Translations under genes and position numbers: made by a program
Assembly: GCA_010015745.1 (NCBI GenBank)
Contig: ML978218.1
Location: 1-64,000 of the forward strand
Direction of reading: 5' to 3'
DNA: 64,000 bases
Origin: Setomelanomma holmii
Taxonomy: Eukaryota; Ascomycota; Dothideomycetes; Pleosporales; Phaeosphaeriaceae
Shown here: piece by piece, positions 48,679 to 62,241 of the stretch
Layout: each line of letters starts with the position of its first letter
How positions within the stretch are numbered: position 1 is the first letter of the stretch
The notes under the pieces: model-generated
What the model saw: only the letters and a program-made list of their open reading frames with translations
What the model was told of the DNA's origin: nothing
The model's database searches: none

Positions 48679-50174
48679 CTTGAGCTAGATGTGCGACTAC
48701 TGTATCACAGTCTATGGCTTGGGTGGTGTCGTGGTGCAGAGTTTCGGCGGGGAGCTTGAGTGAGCATTTCGGCAATGATATGATGCAACACCGAGCGCTG
48801 ACGCCACACTCATCCGCCGCACGCAAGCCCGAACACTCTACACAATAACGGGCGGCAGGGTAATCACAATTATAGAAAGCATCTACACGTTCGCAGCTGC
48901 ACCCCTGAGGCCTCAATCACGAAGATAGTGCCATCCCACATGCGAGTCAGCGCTGCCACGTTTGCCCAAATTGCCCACTTCCACGCGACATGATATCAGA
49001 GCTTCACCACAACTTGCTTGACCTACCACCACCCAGCTAACCCTCCGCAAACTCACTCTCCACAAACAACATCCCCAGCAGCACGCGCCCTCGCCCGCGC
49101 GCGCAAAAGGCACCAGACCCTCTCCCCAAACCGCGGGTCATTCGAAACGCACTCATAACTCTGAAACGCGCGACTGCGATTCATTTCCGCGACTCTCCTG
49201 CTCTCTGATTGGCCCAGCGCGCCCGCTACCACAGCACCATCGAAACAAGAACCAACGGTCGCTGGCAAACCAGCGCAGTGCCACCGCGTTGGAGGCGCGA
49301 ACGGAGGCAACAGGGAAGCCGCAATTGAGCGTAGGGGCCAAGCGCGTACCTTGAGCGGAAAGACGGCTGCGCCTCAGGGACACGAGTGTCGTTTGTCGTC
49401 CGCTGCTGCTGATCGACCTCCTTCATTTGCGACCTGGCATCTGACTTTTGACTGATTTTTGGGATTCTGAAAGTGTGCTTTCACGACGACACATTCTTCG
49501 GGATTGAGTATTGTTTAATAGGTACGTACTTACATTGCAGTGCTTTTGTTCTTACCTCGCTTTTTGGGGACACGGCAATGGATAGCGTCACCAGGTCGTG
49601 CAATCATCCCCATCGCGAAAACACATGGCTTCTACGGCCTTGTATGACCCTATAGACTTTTTGTAGTTCAACTTTGTCTTTTACAAAAATACTCTCAAGG
49701 CAGCCCTGCCTCCACATGACGGATAAATATCTCTGGCATTCGGAGACATTGGAATCGAGATCGCATGGAGCATTGCACGACCTAGTGCCGCCTTTCAGGT
49801 CTACACGACAAGAAGATCAACCCGACATCACTCGAAAACGCTTGGTCAACGATTTCCGAAAGCCGCTACCTTCTCAATTTTCAAGAGATGCTCGACAACA
49901 TTACCAGTTTTCAGTTGAGAATACCACAATCTGGGTCTTTTATTGTCTTTGCGCGATCATCCTAGAAAACAAAGAAACGACAAGCATGCAAACCTGGTTT
50001 TCCACTGAACGCCTTGGACCAAACAGAAGTCTGGAACCGGGCAGAAGGATTACGACGAATTCATTCTGGACTTCCTTTGGAACAAAACCACGCTCATTCG
50101 TGTTGTGGCGTAAAAAACATTTGCATGGTCTTATGTGCAGGGTTGAGCTAACAATTGTTTCATGCAGGTCCATC
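48679..50174. promoter_or_regulatory. Divergent promoter region between dap1 and the Ser/Pro-rich protein gene
   Basis: 1.5 kb separating divergent starts at 48678 (minus) and 50175 (plus). The dap1-proximal part is GC-rich with CGCGCGC runs near 49090-49110. A plus frame extends upstream of 50175 from 49674 in phase with the gene, but its translation there is not convincing. No specific operator is recognised. Confidence 0.35.
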
Positions 50175-52148
50175 ATGTGGAAACGACTTCAGGGTGGGCG
50201 GGAAAGGGAGAGACATGCGCAAATAGGCAACCCAGTGTTACTTGAAACAACCTACGACGAGGACCAACTCAGGCGCAATCCAAATGTAGCCGACGCCCAA
50301 AACTCAAATCATGGGTACAATGTGCCCGCGCAGCCATAGTACGTCTCTCCAGTACTCTCAGCAGCTCGTATTGACACATCTCACAGCTCCCTTTCGCCAC
50401 AGTATCCGCCAAACTACAGAGTGTCAGAAGTTCCATCAGCGACCTCAATCTACTCGCGTCCATCGCATGATCAAGCTTACTACGACAACCCAACAGCCTC
50501 TTCTCCCTCTGCATACGAGGACATCTCACCACCAAGCTCACCTGAACCGGAGCGGCATCTCCCAGTTACTTCCAACCAGCCTCGACGATTCAAATCAATG
50601 CGCGACGTCTCACCCATGAACGAGAATCGAGGCAAGCCTACTAATGCGCCACGCAGCAGCAACATTCCAGTGCTGCGGAAGGCGCCTGCAGCTATCCATA
50701 CAGGCGAGAGCCAGGCCCCGCCGAAATTCTGGACAGCTAAAGTAGAACCCAAATCCAAGGTACGATGGGACGAGTATTCTGGAGAGCCTACCGCAAGTAA
50801 TGCAGGAAGAACGGGTTCGGTCAGCCCAAATTCGTACGCTCGAGGTGTTGCGAACTCGAACAAGATGTCGATGGGTTATCATGTCTCAGTTTCAGGGCCC
50901 GAGAAAAAGAATGTGAGCTTTTCAGAGCGCGTGGGACGGCTGAGCACGCGACTGCCACCAGTCGAGACAGCGAAATATGAACCGTGGAGTCGCGCAACTG
51001 GCCGGTCCCAAATCGCACGTCCATTGAAATACCAGCCTGCAACCAAACCATTGCAAATACCGCGGAAGACACTATCGCCAACTCCAGAGCGCCCAAGTCA
51101 GCATGCACCTTCCTCGCATGGGTCTTCCCCCACCCGCGGCAACGTTGGGGCTGACACAGGCTTCGTCGCAGACGACCCGCACAACGATCACATGCATGAA
51201 GACCTCATTAAGCCAACACCGCCCCTCAAAGTGGGAAGAAACTCGCCTCCTCGCGGATTTGCTTCTCCAGTATCACCCCACCATCCCACAGGACTTGGTA
51301 TCCAGGCACCCTTTCCCTATCCTAGTCGGTCTACACCCACACAAGAGCAGCAAGCACAGTCGCCAGATACAATAACTCACGAACAAGCATTCTCCAAAGA
51401 GATCCCTGCGCAACAGCGAATATCAACACCCCCGCAAGATCCAATTGCCAATAAGTCAGTCGAGCAGACACCCGAAAAGGACAAGCAGGCATCCACAAGT
51501 CGCTTCTCTTGGACTACATACAACAGCGCAACGACCTACCAACACTCGCCACCGCCATCACCACCTCAATCACTACCTACCACAACCCCGCTGCGCCCCC
51601 GAGTCGTCACGGAACCCATCTCCGCCGCCTCAGCCGCATCCTCGATCCTCGGCCGCCGCCGCCCTGTTCCCCAAGCAGACTCGATCCCCTCCCGCAAGCC
51701 CCTCTCGACTGACTCTCCCGGCACTGCCAAACTCGTCTCTATGTCCTCTCCCTCGCCCACCTCCGCCTCGCCCCACTCGGCGTCCCCTACCGCCAGCACC
51801 TACAGCACATCCACGACCAAGGCCCTCCCCTTACCACCCACGCACCTCAGCGCCGCGGACCACATCGCCGTCCTCGAATCCGCCATGGAAGACCTGCGCA
51901 TCCGGCGGTCGAATGTATACCGTCTCTTGAACGACCTGAACACCGCGGCACCGCCGAACCCGTTGGTCACAGATTTCAAGCGCGCGAGGCTGGTGGAGGC
52001 GCGGAAGCGAAGTTTTGAGGATGAACTGAGTGAGATTAAGCGTGAGGAGTATGAGGTGGGAATGAAGTTGCATCGCGCATGGAAGAAGAGGGAGCGCGAG
52101 GATCCGAATGCGGGGAGTGCGATTTGGGTGAGGAGGGTCACGAGCTAG
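50175..52148 (+). CDS. Ser/Pro-rich cytoplasmic protein with C-terminal coiled coil (641 aa)
   Basis: Exons 50175-50338 and 50387-52148 join across a 48-nt intron (GTACGT...TCACAG), giving 641 residues. The long frame has no upstream Met unless exon 1 (MWKRLQGGRERERHAQIGNP) is added; the junction reads NVPAQPYSLSPQYPPNYR. Residues 60-500 are disordered and rich in Ser, Pro and Thr, with many possible phosphorylation sites. The last 120 residues form a predicted coiled coil (HIAVLESAMEDLRIRRSNVY; RSFEDELSEIKREEYEVGMK). I know similar ascomycete proteins only as uncharacterised. A scaffold role is possible but is inference from structure only. Confidence 0.8.
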
Positions 52149-55100
52149 TCGGTGGGGTGGTGTTGAGTGGCTGGTAATGCGAGAGATGTGAGATGAGGTG
52201 TGTTTGCCACAAGATGTGTGAGTGAAGATATGTGTAAGATCTGATTCTTTCTGGGTACTTTTCTGTGGGCGGTCAGTTCTGGATAAGCGTTTCTTTCCAA
52301 TGTCGCAGACGGCGAGACATCTACATCGACCTTTTTTCTCAGGCGCAACATTGCCCGCTGTATAGCATGTCATATCGTGATACACATGGGTCAAATCACA
52401 CTTACAATCGCACGAATGTTTTCCTTCCACACCTGGTGGCGCAAGGATTCATGCGCGTTCAGCTCGTGTTAAACAGAGACGCTGAAAGTTGTTGAAAGCT
52501 GGTTGAAGCTTTTGACGATCCTTGCGCGTTTCCTAGTCGCTACCGACTTTCATCATTCATAGTGGACTCTGAGAAGTCGTGCTTGGGGGGTATATTAAAT
52601 CCTTTCATGTTTATCTGAGTCTTGCACCTGCGCAAACATCACTGACACGCCGCAAACTAGACTCCGCAACAAGCAATTAAGTGGGGCTCAGAAGGTCTGG
52701 CTTGACTTGATTGATTACCTATTTGAGCCTAGTAATTGCCTATAGAGGCTTAATTCCTACCTAGATAGGTAAGAGGGTCTCTGAAGGTGAACGGATTGAC
52801 TTGCTTGTTGCGGACTGTGCCGCGAACCCAATATGCCACACCTCCATGTTTTGAGCGATGTTATTTCTCTACGCATTCACTCAACTACATTTCCCAGGTG
52901 CGATGTTGTGCGATCCGATATCCTATTTGAGCTTGATAGTGGTTATGTTTCGCCGCTGACGTCGAGATAACCATTCCCAACATACAGATGGTGATTGAAT
53001 GGCCTTTCCACACTTCAAACTAGTGTACAAAGCCAAGCTGAGAAGAGATCTCTTCTACTGGCACTCTTCCTTGCTTTCACTCCAGAAGCTGAGCAATTAG
53101 CAACATGGTGTCTTGCTCTCCAAAACCATCACAACAGGCTTATATGTGAGACAGTCCTGGTGTCGGTCAGGGGCAAAGATGGATCGAGAAAGTTGTGAGA
53201 TGTAGAGGAAAGTTCAAGCACAAGAGCGACGTAACTCCGAGGGAAAAAGTGACCATTGTACCTACCGTGGACATAATCAAGGTACTTGTTACCTATAAAT
53301 GCTGGCAATAAACATTCCCTCCTATTCCTCTCATCGAGCGCAGGAGTCTCTCTTCCTTTCCAAAGGCTACGCCAAGCACTGGATGTCTCTGCTTCTCCAA
53401 AGATTGCTGCAGAGACCTCTCATGGCCTGCGCGCGTGAGCAATCTTCCCAAAAACCGCGTTCGCTGTGTATGTGTCTGTTGAGCACTTTTTTTCTACCGT
53501 ACCAGAAAGGCTTACAGAACGAAGCTGATGACTGCGTTTGGTCTCAGAATCAGTATATAAAGCTCTCATCACTCTCTTCTTCCTCTTCTTCCTCATCCTC
53601 ATCCTGCTCTTGCAGCGCAACACAAACCGTGCGAGAATTGCTACATGTGCTCTCACTCCGGACCTCCAAAAGGCTACCTTTGATGGTTGGGTGCTTTGTG
53701 TCCCGATATCCTCAAAAAACCAGACTATGGACGACGTTTAAACAGCTCAACGCGCACATGCATGGCTGGAGAGCGAGACGATGACTGGCAAAAAAAGAGC
53801 ACCTCCTTGGCTTGTGCCAACGCCGATGAACTGCAGCTCTCAAGCGACCAAGATGGGGAAGTCGGCCTAGCATGAGAATGGGCAGATATCCGAATGCTAT
53901 AAATGCTCCATAGGAGTTTCCTTCCTTTGATCAAATTCGCGAACTTGCCTTTGTATGTCTTTGTCGCTTCCAATGGAGAGGGGAAATTGGCAATGTTCTT
54001 GCCACTGAAAGTGCATTCAAGCTAGTCGATGGCACTAAACTTGCTTTTTCAGGAAACTTGCCAACTGGCCCCGTCCGAAAGATTACGCACACAGAGACCA
54101 TGTCGTCTGCGTCGAAAAGACTTGCTGGTAGAAGTCATGCCTGCATCTCTTCTGCCTCAGGAACGACAACTAGAGCGAGATGGTCCGCGTCTAGTATATA
54201 TGTAAATCTGCCCAGCACTTTAGATGTTCACTCTATCGTTCTCTCGGCGCGTCAAGAAGGGCATAAGTAAATAAAGATGGTCAAGATCATGTCTTCTCTG
54301 CTCGTGTGTCGGTCGAGTCTGACATTCTCAAAGAGCAGAGGCCAGTCCGTATGTGTTAGCTTTGTGCTGCCAAAAATGGACATCATGGTGGCGATGGTTG
54401 AACAATGATGATCCCCCGATTGATTCTGAAGATCTGCATCGAGCACAAAGTGCGAGCGAACAGCTATTTCATGCTTGTGTCAAAAGGTTAAGGCCCTGAT
54501 GCAGAGAACAATACGTGCTGCCAGAGTAAATGGACATGAAGTACATGCGGTACCTTTTGTTTCGTCCACAACGATAGCAAGATGCACCATGCCTGGTGTG
54601 TGGTTGGGCAAGTATAAATCACAATCTCCTGCTCTTCTCGCATCCTCACTTCGACTCTTCCGGCAGACCGAAGTTTCCAAAATGCGCTTTTCTGAAGTCG
54701 GATGTTTGTTTGTCTAGAAATCTCCACACTAGACAACATACGACCCACCCTGCCTGGTCTGTTCCTTCATTTATCTAAAGAGCAAAAAAGACGAAGGCCG
54801 GACAGGAACGTGCTGCTCCGAAGATGAGATGTGCTATCAACAGGAACACGACGAAAGAGCCTGGAAAACCGAAGCGGTTGCGAGGTTGATTGCAGAAGCG
54901 ATGAAGACTGCCAAGATCTTCATGCTACCAAAAGTGAAGCTGAAGGTAAACATGGGGATTTGCTACGCTGAAGTATAAGGGGTACCCCATATCCATGGAA
55001 CTTATGTCGTAGATTGGCCTTTTCAAGGTATTGTCTGCAGTAGTGCTGGGGTGCTTTTGGCGTGCAAGGTTCGAAAATCTGCCAAGTCCCGGAAGCTCTT

Positions 55101-55436
55101 GAGAAACTGCATAGGCGATTAATCTTGATTATGGCAACCCTACCGACTTGCCAATTGTTGCGATGGCATCGACGCACATCGTGATGTATGAAAGTCTGCG
55201 GCATCTTGCATCGAGTCGACTCTTGCCAGATCGGGTTGGACCCAAAACTACCCTTGTCGGCATGTTGCGATGAGCCTCGGCTGGTGAGCCATGACATCGG
55301 CCAACGCGGTTCACTTACTCCGCATTCGAGAATCTCATAAGCTCTGCACGCTGCATATTTCCTTAGCTCTGTAACCACGATATTTGGCGCTGCAGAATCG
55401 TATCAATCTCGTTCATATTTTGTTGCAATCGGCAAC
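52149..55436. other. Intergenic, 3.3 kb, nothing recognised
   Basis: Open frames are short and mutually overlapping. A pyrimidine-rich CTT/TCC tract lies at about 53570-53605. The region 54000-55400 has no coding character that I can join. No tRNA is seen. Confidence 0.45.
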
Positions 55437-56416
55437 ATGTCAGCCTCCAATCGTGTAAACCAGATCGCTGGCCATCTCAACTACCCAAGGGGTATGTTGG
55501 CTGGCCAAGTCGCGATCATCACCGGTTCAGGACAGGGAATTGGTGCTGAAGCTGCGCGATTGTTCGCTAACGAGGGAGCGAAGGTTATAATTGCAGATGT
55601 CGATGCTAGTAAGTCCCACCACATGTTTGCTCTACTGCTCCAAGAGCTAACATCTGCGCAGAAAAGGCACAGTCCGTAGTCGATGAGATCAGGAAGACCG
55701 GCGGTCAAGCCATTGCAGTTCCCGGCGACGTTCTCGACGACGCATACATCAAGACGCTCATCCAGAAGGCCGCAGACTTCGGCCACGGCAAGATCCACAT
55801 CATCGTCAACAATGCCGGCTACACCTGGGACGGCGTCATCCACAAGATGACGGACAAGCAATGGCACACGATAGTCGACTTGCACGGAACCGCGCCGTTC
55901 AAGATTATCCGCGCCGCAGCGCCGTACTTCCGCGTCAAGGACGGCGAGCCAAGAAACATCATCAACATCTCGAGTACATCGGGCGTGCATGGAAATGCTG
56001 GCCAGATCAACTATGCGCTGGCGAAGGCGGGCGTGACTGGCATGACCAAGACCATTGCGAAGGAGTATGTTATCCCGTGAGTCTTTATTGCATTCAAGCT
56101 AACAGATCTGCGCAGGTGGGGTCCTCAATTCGGTGTCCGCTGCAACACTGTCGCTTTCGGCCACATCCAGACTCGATTGACAGCTGCAAAGGAAGCCGGT
56201 GCGTTCGTTACGACACCAGATGGCGAGAAGGTTGCGCTCGGCATACCGCAGGCACAAAAGGCAAGCATGCCAAAGGGAATGGAGAACATCGATATTCCAT
56301 TGAGGCGAGCGGGCACTGCGACCGAGGCAGCAAGTGCTGTGTTGGCTGTTGCGAGTCCGCTGATGAGCTATGTCAACGGCGAGACCATCAAGGTAACTGG
56401 TGGGCGTAACATGTAG
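55437..56416 (+). CDS. Short-chain dehydrogenase/reductase (FabG-like, 295 aa)
   Basis: Exons 55437-55608, 55662-56076 and 56116-56416 join in frame, giving 295 residues, normal for classical SDRs. The Rossmann motif TGSGQGIG, the NNAG motif, the catalytic Ser in NIINISSTSG and YALAK (Tyr and Lys of the catalytic tetrad) are all present. Asp in IIADVD at the end of beta-2 suggests NAD(H) preference, although this is only an indicator. No targeting signal stands out. Similar fungal proteins are annotated as 3-oxoacyl-ACP reductases, perhaps in mitochondrial fatty-acid synthesis, but specificity cannot be told. Intron 2 is only 39 nt (GTGAGT, GCTAAC branch, GCGCAG). Confidence 0.92.
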
Positions 56417-56868
56417 AAAGTACATTGTGAAATGATCAACACTTCTGAGACCAATATTTGCCACGTGTCCGAAATACGGCCAGTCAGCTTGATGCGCATA
56501 CAGTTGCGGGTTGGAAGTGGTGTCGAGTACATGTTTCAAGAGACCAAGCCAGAAGACTTCTTTGGGGGCGCGGCGGTCATGGTCTCCGCCGCCATCTCCA
56601 GACCAGACACGACCACCACCCATGCTCTGCGGAGCGTCGCAACCGCATCCTCACCCTCTGCATTCCCTTGGTTCTGCATACATTAGTCGCTCCCTCTTTC
56701 TCTCCAACATGTGCACGCGCATACGATAGCGCAGCCTGACATTTTCTATCCAATATCTCTACTCTCACGGGACGGACCATTGGCTGCCGAGCTCTCCCTA
56801 CAGCAGCAGCACCACCTCCGCGCAGCTCCCGCACCACCGGGACCCTGCCGGCCAGCGTGTAGCACACA
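56417..56868. promoter_or_regulatory. Spacer and promoter between the SDR and M28B-like genes
   Basis: 450 bp between the SDR stop and the next ATG, pyrimidine-rich near 56690-56760. It probably contains the promoter and leader of the M28B-like gene. Confidence 0.4.
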
Positions 56869-59617
56869 ATGTCCGACGAGAAACACGCCTACGAGCGACC
56901 GGCATCGCCGCCGCCCATCCCCACATACGAAGAGGCGACGTCGTCTCGCCATGCCTCAGCGCGCCTCGGTCCCAATGAAGTCAGCGACGACGCCGAGCGG
57001 CAAGGCCTCTTGAGCCCAGACATTCGCGTGCAGTCCGACCCGCGGCGGCGACACGGCTATTACCAGCCGCCGTCGGTGCAGTCGGTGGATGATGGCGACT
57101 CAGAGCTGGGGAGTCCGGTGCTGGAGAGCCAGGACGAGGCATTGCGGCAGACCATGGAAGAGATGGAGATTCTGGACCCAGAGTCGGCCGAGGAAGGGCG
57201 CGCGCGGCGAAATCGATCGAGTTCGCGCTTCTCGAAACGCTTCTACAGCATCACCAATTCCTTCTCGAGTTTCCACCTCCCGCGGTTACGCTGGCCTGCG
57301 TGGCCGGCGCGATGGCGACCGGATTTCAGATTCATATCAGATCGGATGCCGACGATACCGGACGAATACAGGCCCGGGTGGTCGGTGATTGCGCGGTTAT
57401 GCGGGCTGATACTCATCATAACGCTGGTGTACCTGTTGGTCGTGAGCGAGGTGGTTCCCATGGGCGGCGGGTTTGGCGCGCAGTTCAATCCGGAGTGGGT
57501 GCGGCATACAGCGCTGGACAGCGTGGAGAGCTGGCGGATAGAGAAGAACCTGGAGTACATTACGAGCTACGACCACATTGGCGGGACCGAGGGCAGCTAT
57601 GTGTTGGGACAGTGGATTGAGGGCAAGTTCAAGGACGCGCATATGGACACGTACACCCACGACGAGTACTGGGCGTACATGAACTATCCCAAGGCGGACG
57701 GCCGGAAAGTCGCCATCGTGGGCCCTGTGGAGAAGCGCTGGGTTGCAAAGCTGGAAGAGCCGTCTGTCTTCAACCCACCGAAAGCGCAGACATCAGCGTT
57801 TCATGGTCTATCGTATTCTGGGAACGCTACTGGACCTTTGATCTACGTCAACTACTGCGACAAGAAGGACTTCAAGAGCTTGTGGGACAGTGGAATTGAT
57901 GTACAAGGAGCGATTGCACTTTGCCGATACTACGGAACACAACCGGACCTCGCCATGAAGATCAAAGCTGCGCAAGATGCTGGATGTGTGGGGGTGTTGG
58001 CATACTCGGACCCCGCGGACGATGGCTTCAAGAAGGGCAATCCATGGCCAGATGGCAAGTGGCGACCAGGTGACAGTGTGCAGCGCGGTTCAGTCGCGCA
58101 AGCCAACAACATCCTGGGCGACGTTCTGACGCCGGGGAAGCCGAGCATCAAGAAGCAGGACCGCATGAAGAAGGAGAACAGCCCTGCGCTGCCAAAGGTC
58201 CCAAGCTTGCCACTATCTTGGAAAGACGCCCAAAAGCTGCTGCAGTCGTTGGAAGGTTCGGGTGAAAAGCTTCCAGCGGACTGGGTTGGAGGCGTGCCCG
58301 ACGTTGGCGATGACTGGTACTCTGGCCACCCCGATACTGCGCCCAAAGTCACTATCGAAAACTACCTGGACGAAGCTGACCAGCAGCTCATCACAAATGT
58401 CTTCGGTGCTTTTCGAGGTGTCGAAGATGGCGCAAGGAAGATCGTCGTCGGCGGCCATCGAGACTCGTGGTGTTTTGGTGCCGCAGATCCAGGCTCTGGC
58501 ACTGCTGTGATGCTTGAGGTAGCGCGCGTGCTTGGCGAGTTGCGTGCCCAAGGCTGGCGCCCACTTCGCACAATTGAATTTGCCTCGTGGGATGCCGGCG
58601 AGTACAACAAGATTGGATCTACCGAGCACGTCGAAAACAACGTCGATGCCCTGCGCGAAGACGCCATCGCTTACCTCAACGTCGATGTCGGTATCACGGG
58701 CGACCAGCTCTGGGCTCGAGGCTCTCCCATCTTCCAGCACGCCTGGGGCCGCGTGATCTCCCTGCTCACCGACCCGCACCAGAATCAAACACTCAAAGAC
58801 CTCTGGGAGAGCCGAAGCGCCAAAATCGACAACCTCGCCGCATCGAGCGACACCGCGCCCTTTCAATTCATCGCCGGTACTTCTTCCATCGAATTTGGCT
58901 TCTCCAGCTCCACCACCGCCTCTCCGTCCTCTAATCCCATGACCGGCTCCTGCTACGAGACCTTCTCCTGGATGGCCAAATACATCGACCCGGGCTGGTC
59001 CTACCACGCTCTCCTCGCGCAAATCTGGGTCCTCCTGATCCTCGAACTCGCCCAAGACCCCATCATGCCGCTCAAAATCGATCACTACGCCAGGCACCTG
59101 CAAGAAGAAGGGCAAAAGCTGCTCGATTGGATGGGCACCATGGACGTGGGTGGGCAAGGCATCGAGATCTTTCAGCCTCTTGTGGACAGCCTGTCAGGGT
59201 TGAAGAAAAAGGCAGACGAATTCCACAAATGGGAGACGTACTGGTACAATCAAGTCTACGCCACTGGAGGCTTCGAAACGCAAAGCGTGACGGTGCAGCG
59301 CGTTGGTCACAACGCCAAAATCGCAAAATTCGAAACAAACCTCCTCGATCTACCGGCGGACAAAGACGACAAAAGCGACCATGGCGTAAGTGTCTTCCTA
59401 TCCCGAGAAAATGTGCCAAAGAGACTAATGGAGAGAATAGTTACCGGGAAGAGACCAGTTCAAACACGTCATTTTCGCGCCAAGCAAGAATAATGCGCTG
59501 GAGCCGGAGGTGTTTCCGTACATTAGAGATGCGATTGAGAAGAAGGATTGGGAGGAGGCGGCGAGGGCGATTGGGAAGACGGCGGATATCATAAATCGTG
59601 CTGGGGATGCGTTGTAG
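56869..59617 (+). CDS. Transferrin-receptor/glutamate carboxypeptidase II-like membrane protein (897 aa)
   Basis: Exon 1 (56869-59385) and exon 2 (59441-59617) give 897 residues. The N-terminal cytosolic part has a PY-like motif (PPPIPTYEEA), as in adaptors for Rsp5-type ubiquitin ligases. A single membrane helix follows at about 171-193 (SVIARLCGLILIITLVYLLV), then a PA domain, an M28B peptidase-like domain and a C-terminal dimerisation domain. Yeast Tre1/Tre2 share this plan and help deliver metal transporters for degradation. Of the zinc-site residues, His530, Asp540, Glu578 and Asp606 are present. The catalytic Glu position is Gly577 (WDAGEY) and the last His ligand position is Gly693 (PMTGSCYETF). 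It is therefore probably not an active peptidase. Confidence 0.88.
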
Positions 59618-60228
59618 AAAACGCTGAGACGGTGTGTATTGCATGGATGGTGTTATGGTGTTCAGAGAATTACCTCGGAAAGCATCTCGCGACATAGCAT
59701 TGGGGAATCGTTGTCTCGTTTGTTGTATGCTGAGATTCGGCGGTGTATAGTGTGCCGAATGGAGAACTATTCTTATCATGTCTTGCATGTCTTCTTTTCA
59801 ATTTGCCTGGTCTTTTGTCTTCACCTACGTGGTCTCCGCGACACTGCTGAATCAGCCTTCCTTCGCACGCATATGAAATCACCTCTCCCGCTCATCTCAG
59901 TCTAACCATTAAGACCCTGCATCTTGCCAGACTTTTCCAAGACAGATGGGCACCACGATATGTGTGAGCCTCTTCTTTTCCTACCAGAGAGCTGAAAATC
60001 TTCGATCCATGTCTGGCGACCACGCGAACAGCGGAAAAGCGGAACAATACGCTCATATGTCTGTTGTCCAGATCTCCAAAGTTGAAGTGCACAGGTCGAA
60101 GCGATATGTAGGAAACACCCTTGGCTCCGTTAGAAAGAGCAACATCGCACATATGAACTCGGCTCCATTTGTTGAGTTGAGGTACGTACTGCTGGAAGAG
60201 AAGCCCAGAGCTCTTCGATGGTGTATAT

Positions 60229-60277
<49 letters not shown>

Positions 60278-62241
60278 CCCGAGAAGCGTAATGTCATGGA
60301 GAGATGCGTAGCGCATTGTTATTCACTTTCGTGTGCAGGACCTAGCAATTTATTTTTGTGGGCAGGACATGAATTCCTCACTGGCCGTTGCTCTTCCTCC
60401 ATTCTACATCTCACAATTCCATTTTTCCAAAATTGAACTATGCTTTTGCTATGGAGTCGGTGTCCGCTTGCCCCGTCTTTCAAAAAAAGAAACCATACAG
60501 CGAGCATATATGTCCGCTGCTCTCGCGACTTTCGAAAATGATGGTCAGATCAGCGCATGTCTTTGTTTCGAGGCGTGCGCTGCAAGGTGATAAGGAGACG
60601 TATAGAACTCATGTCGTCAACCTTGTTCACTTCTTCATAAATTTCCTTCCGAACCATGCGGTTGATTAAATCCTCGAACACTATTTCGATGGAAGTTGGT
60701 TCCACCTTTCTCGATCCAAATCCAGCATTTTTTACTCGCATGTTTCCCCAGCGAGATCAGGAGCAGAAAGGCGCGTGACGGGAACGCTATGTCCTTTATG
60801 GAACTTGTCTTTCCAAATTCGGAGTCGGAAACGATCGTGAACTTTTCGTCTGCCTCGAGGTCCGGACCGAAGCAGCCCATGATCTTGCCTGATGGACCGG
60901 TATTGTCGTGAGTCGAGAGAGTCGGTAGTCTTGCGGGCAATTAGAATTTGTATCTTACATGTCCATGTGCTGCAAGGTGCACCTTCATCCTTCGCGCCAG
61001 TCAGACACGGGGGAAAGAGAAGTATAAAAGTCCCGCCAGATTCCGCTCTTTCTTACTACAAGTCCCGCTTCCTTTCTTCTCCACAAAGGCAGATCCAGGT
61101 TCGTCGTGGCTTTCCACGGCTTTCCCTCGCCCAAATGGCATTTCACAAGGTCCCTGTGCGCTCCTCGTGAGAAAGCGATTTTTTCTGAAGCAATGGAGAC
61201 GAAGTGTCCAAAGTCGGATTGAACCCAACCAATGGAAGTTTGTCCGTTGCGCGACTCCGCACAACTTTCCACCACCTATGTGAGCATCCAACAGACAAGA
61301 TTCTATGGGTACTATGACATGGCTTGTTGCTCTGGCGGCCTGGCAAAGACCGTTTCGCCTACGCTTCCAATGATACGCAGCAATATCAATGCCCCTTCCT
61401 ACGCTCATGACTTCCTCTGCAACACACGGTCATCCTCTTTCCTCCAAAATCGGAAGATTGTCGTCCAATGTGGATTTTCTGTGCCCATCCCTCGACAAGC
61501 AGAACTTGGTGCCTCCATGACTTTCTCCTTTGCCTACATTCATCAGATTTGGCACGCATGTCTTTCCCTAGGAAGTACCGCTTGGGAAGTACCTTCTCTT
61601 GACTCATGCTTGGATGTTTTTCCTTCTTGTTCGACTGCAGAAGTGGAAGCTTCGCTCAACAACGGTATGGCAATACTGGGCGAAAGCGTCGATAATGGGG
61701 TATTATGGTTGGATATTCTCAAAGTGAAGCTGGTGGTCGCATGAAATGCCAATCTGAAGCTTGATGCCTTTGGAGGAAGTGCAATAGCTCGGAAAGATAA
61801 TAACTGTGAGCATTGCCAAGGACGGAACGGTATTGATACGGGTAGGGAAGCGGTAGCGTGCGAGCTAGTCACTAGCGCGCTGGATGAGGACGCGACGCTT
61901 CAAATTCAGAACTCATCATCAAAGCACTCAAAGCAGACTAATCATGTAGGTCCGAGGCATGTGTCCGAAGAGGGACAATGGAGTGTCCAGCGACAATACG
62001 AAGTTACTACGCAATGACCAATCCTGGAAAACGCGTCGTAAAGGCGCTGGAACGGCAATACGACGTGTAACCTGAACCGCAGCCTCTGTGATCTCAGCCT
62101 TGCGACATGGGAGTGCGCCTGCCCCGCCAGCTGAGGCAGAGCTGAAGGCCGACACTTTGACAGCAGTCCTTTCGATATCGCAATCATCAGCTGTAACCAG
62201 TCTCATCCACCAAGGCGGACATCAGTCTCGAAATTGCCATT
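59618..62241. other. Intergenic, 2.6 kb, microsatellite-bearing
   Basis: Contains the GT repeat at 60237-60276. Open frames up to 170 codons (61232-61744 plus) are not convincing. A Glu/Val-rich end of that frame (VDNGVLWLDILKVKLVVA) is the only coding-like piece. Confidence 0.45.
60237..60276. repeat. (GT)20 microsatellite
   Basis: Twenty uninterrupted GT units, preceded by interrupted copies from 60221 (GTGTATATGTGTGTTT). This is a simple-sequence repeat with no associated gene and likely length polymorphism. Confidence 0.98.

Noticed and set aside
53566..53610. CTT/TCC-rich tract as a microsatellite
   Set aside because: The units are irregular; this is a pyrimidine-rich stretch rather than a clean repeat.
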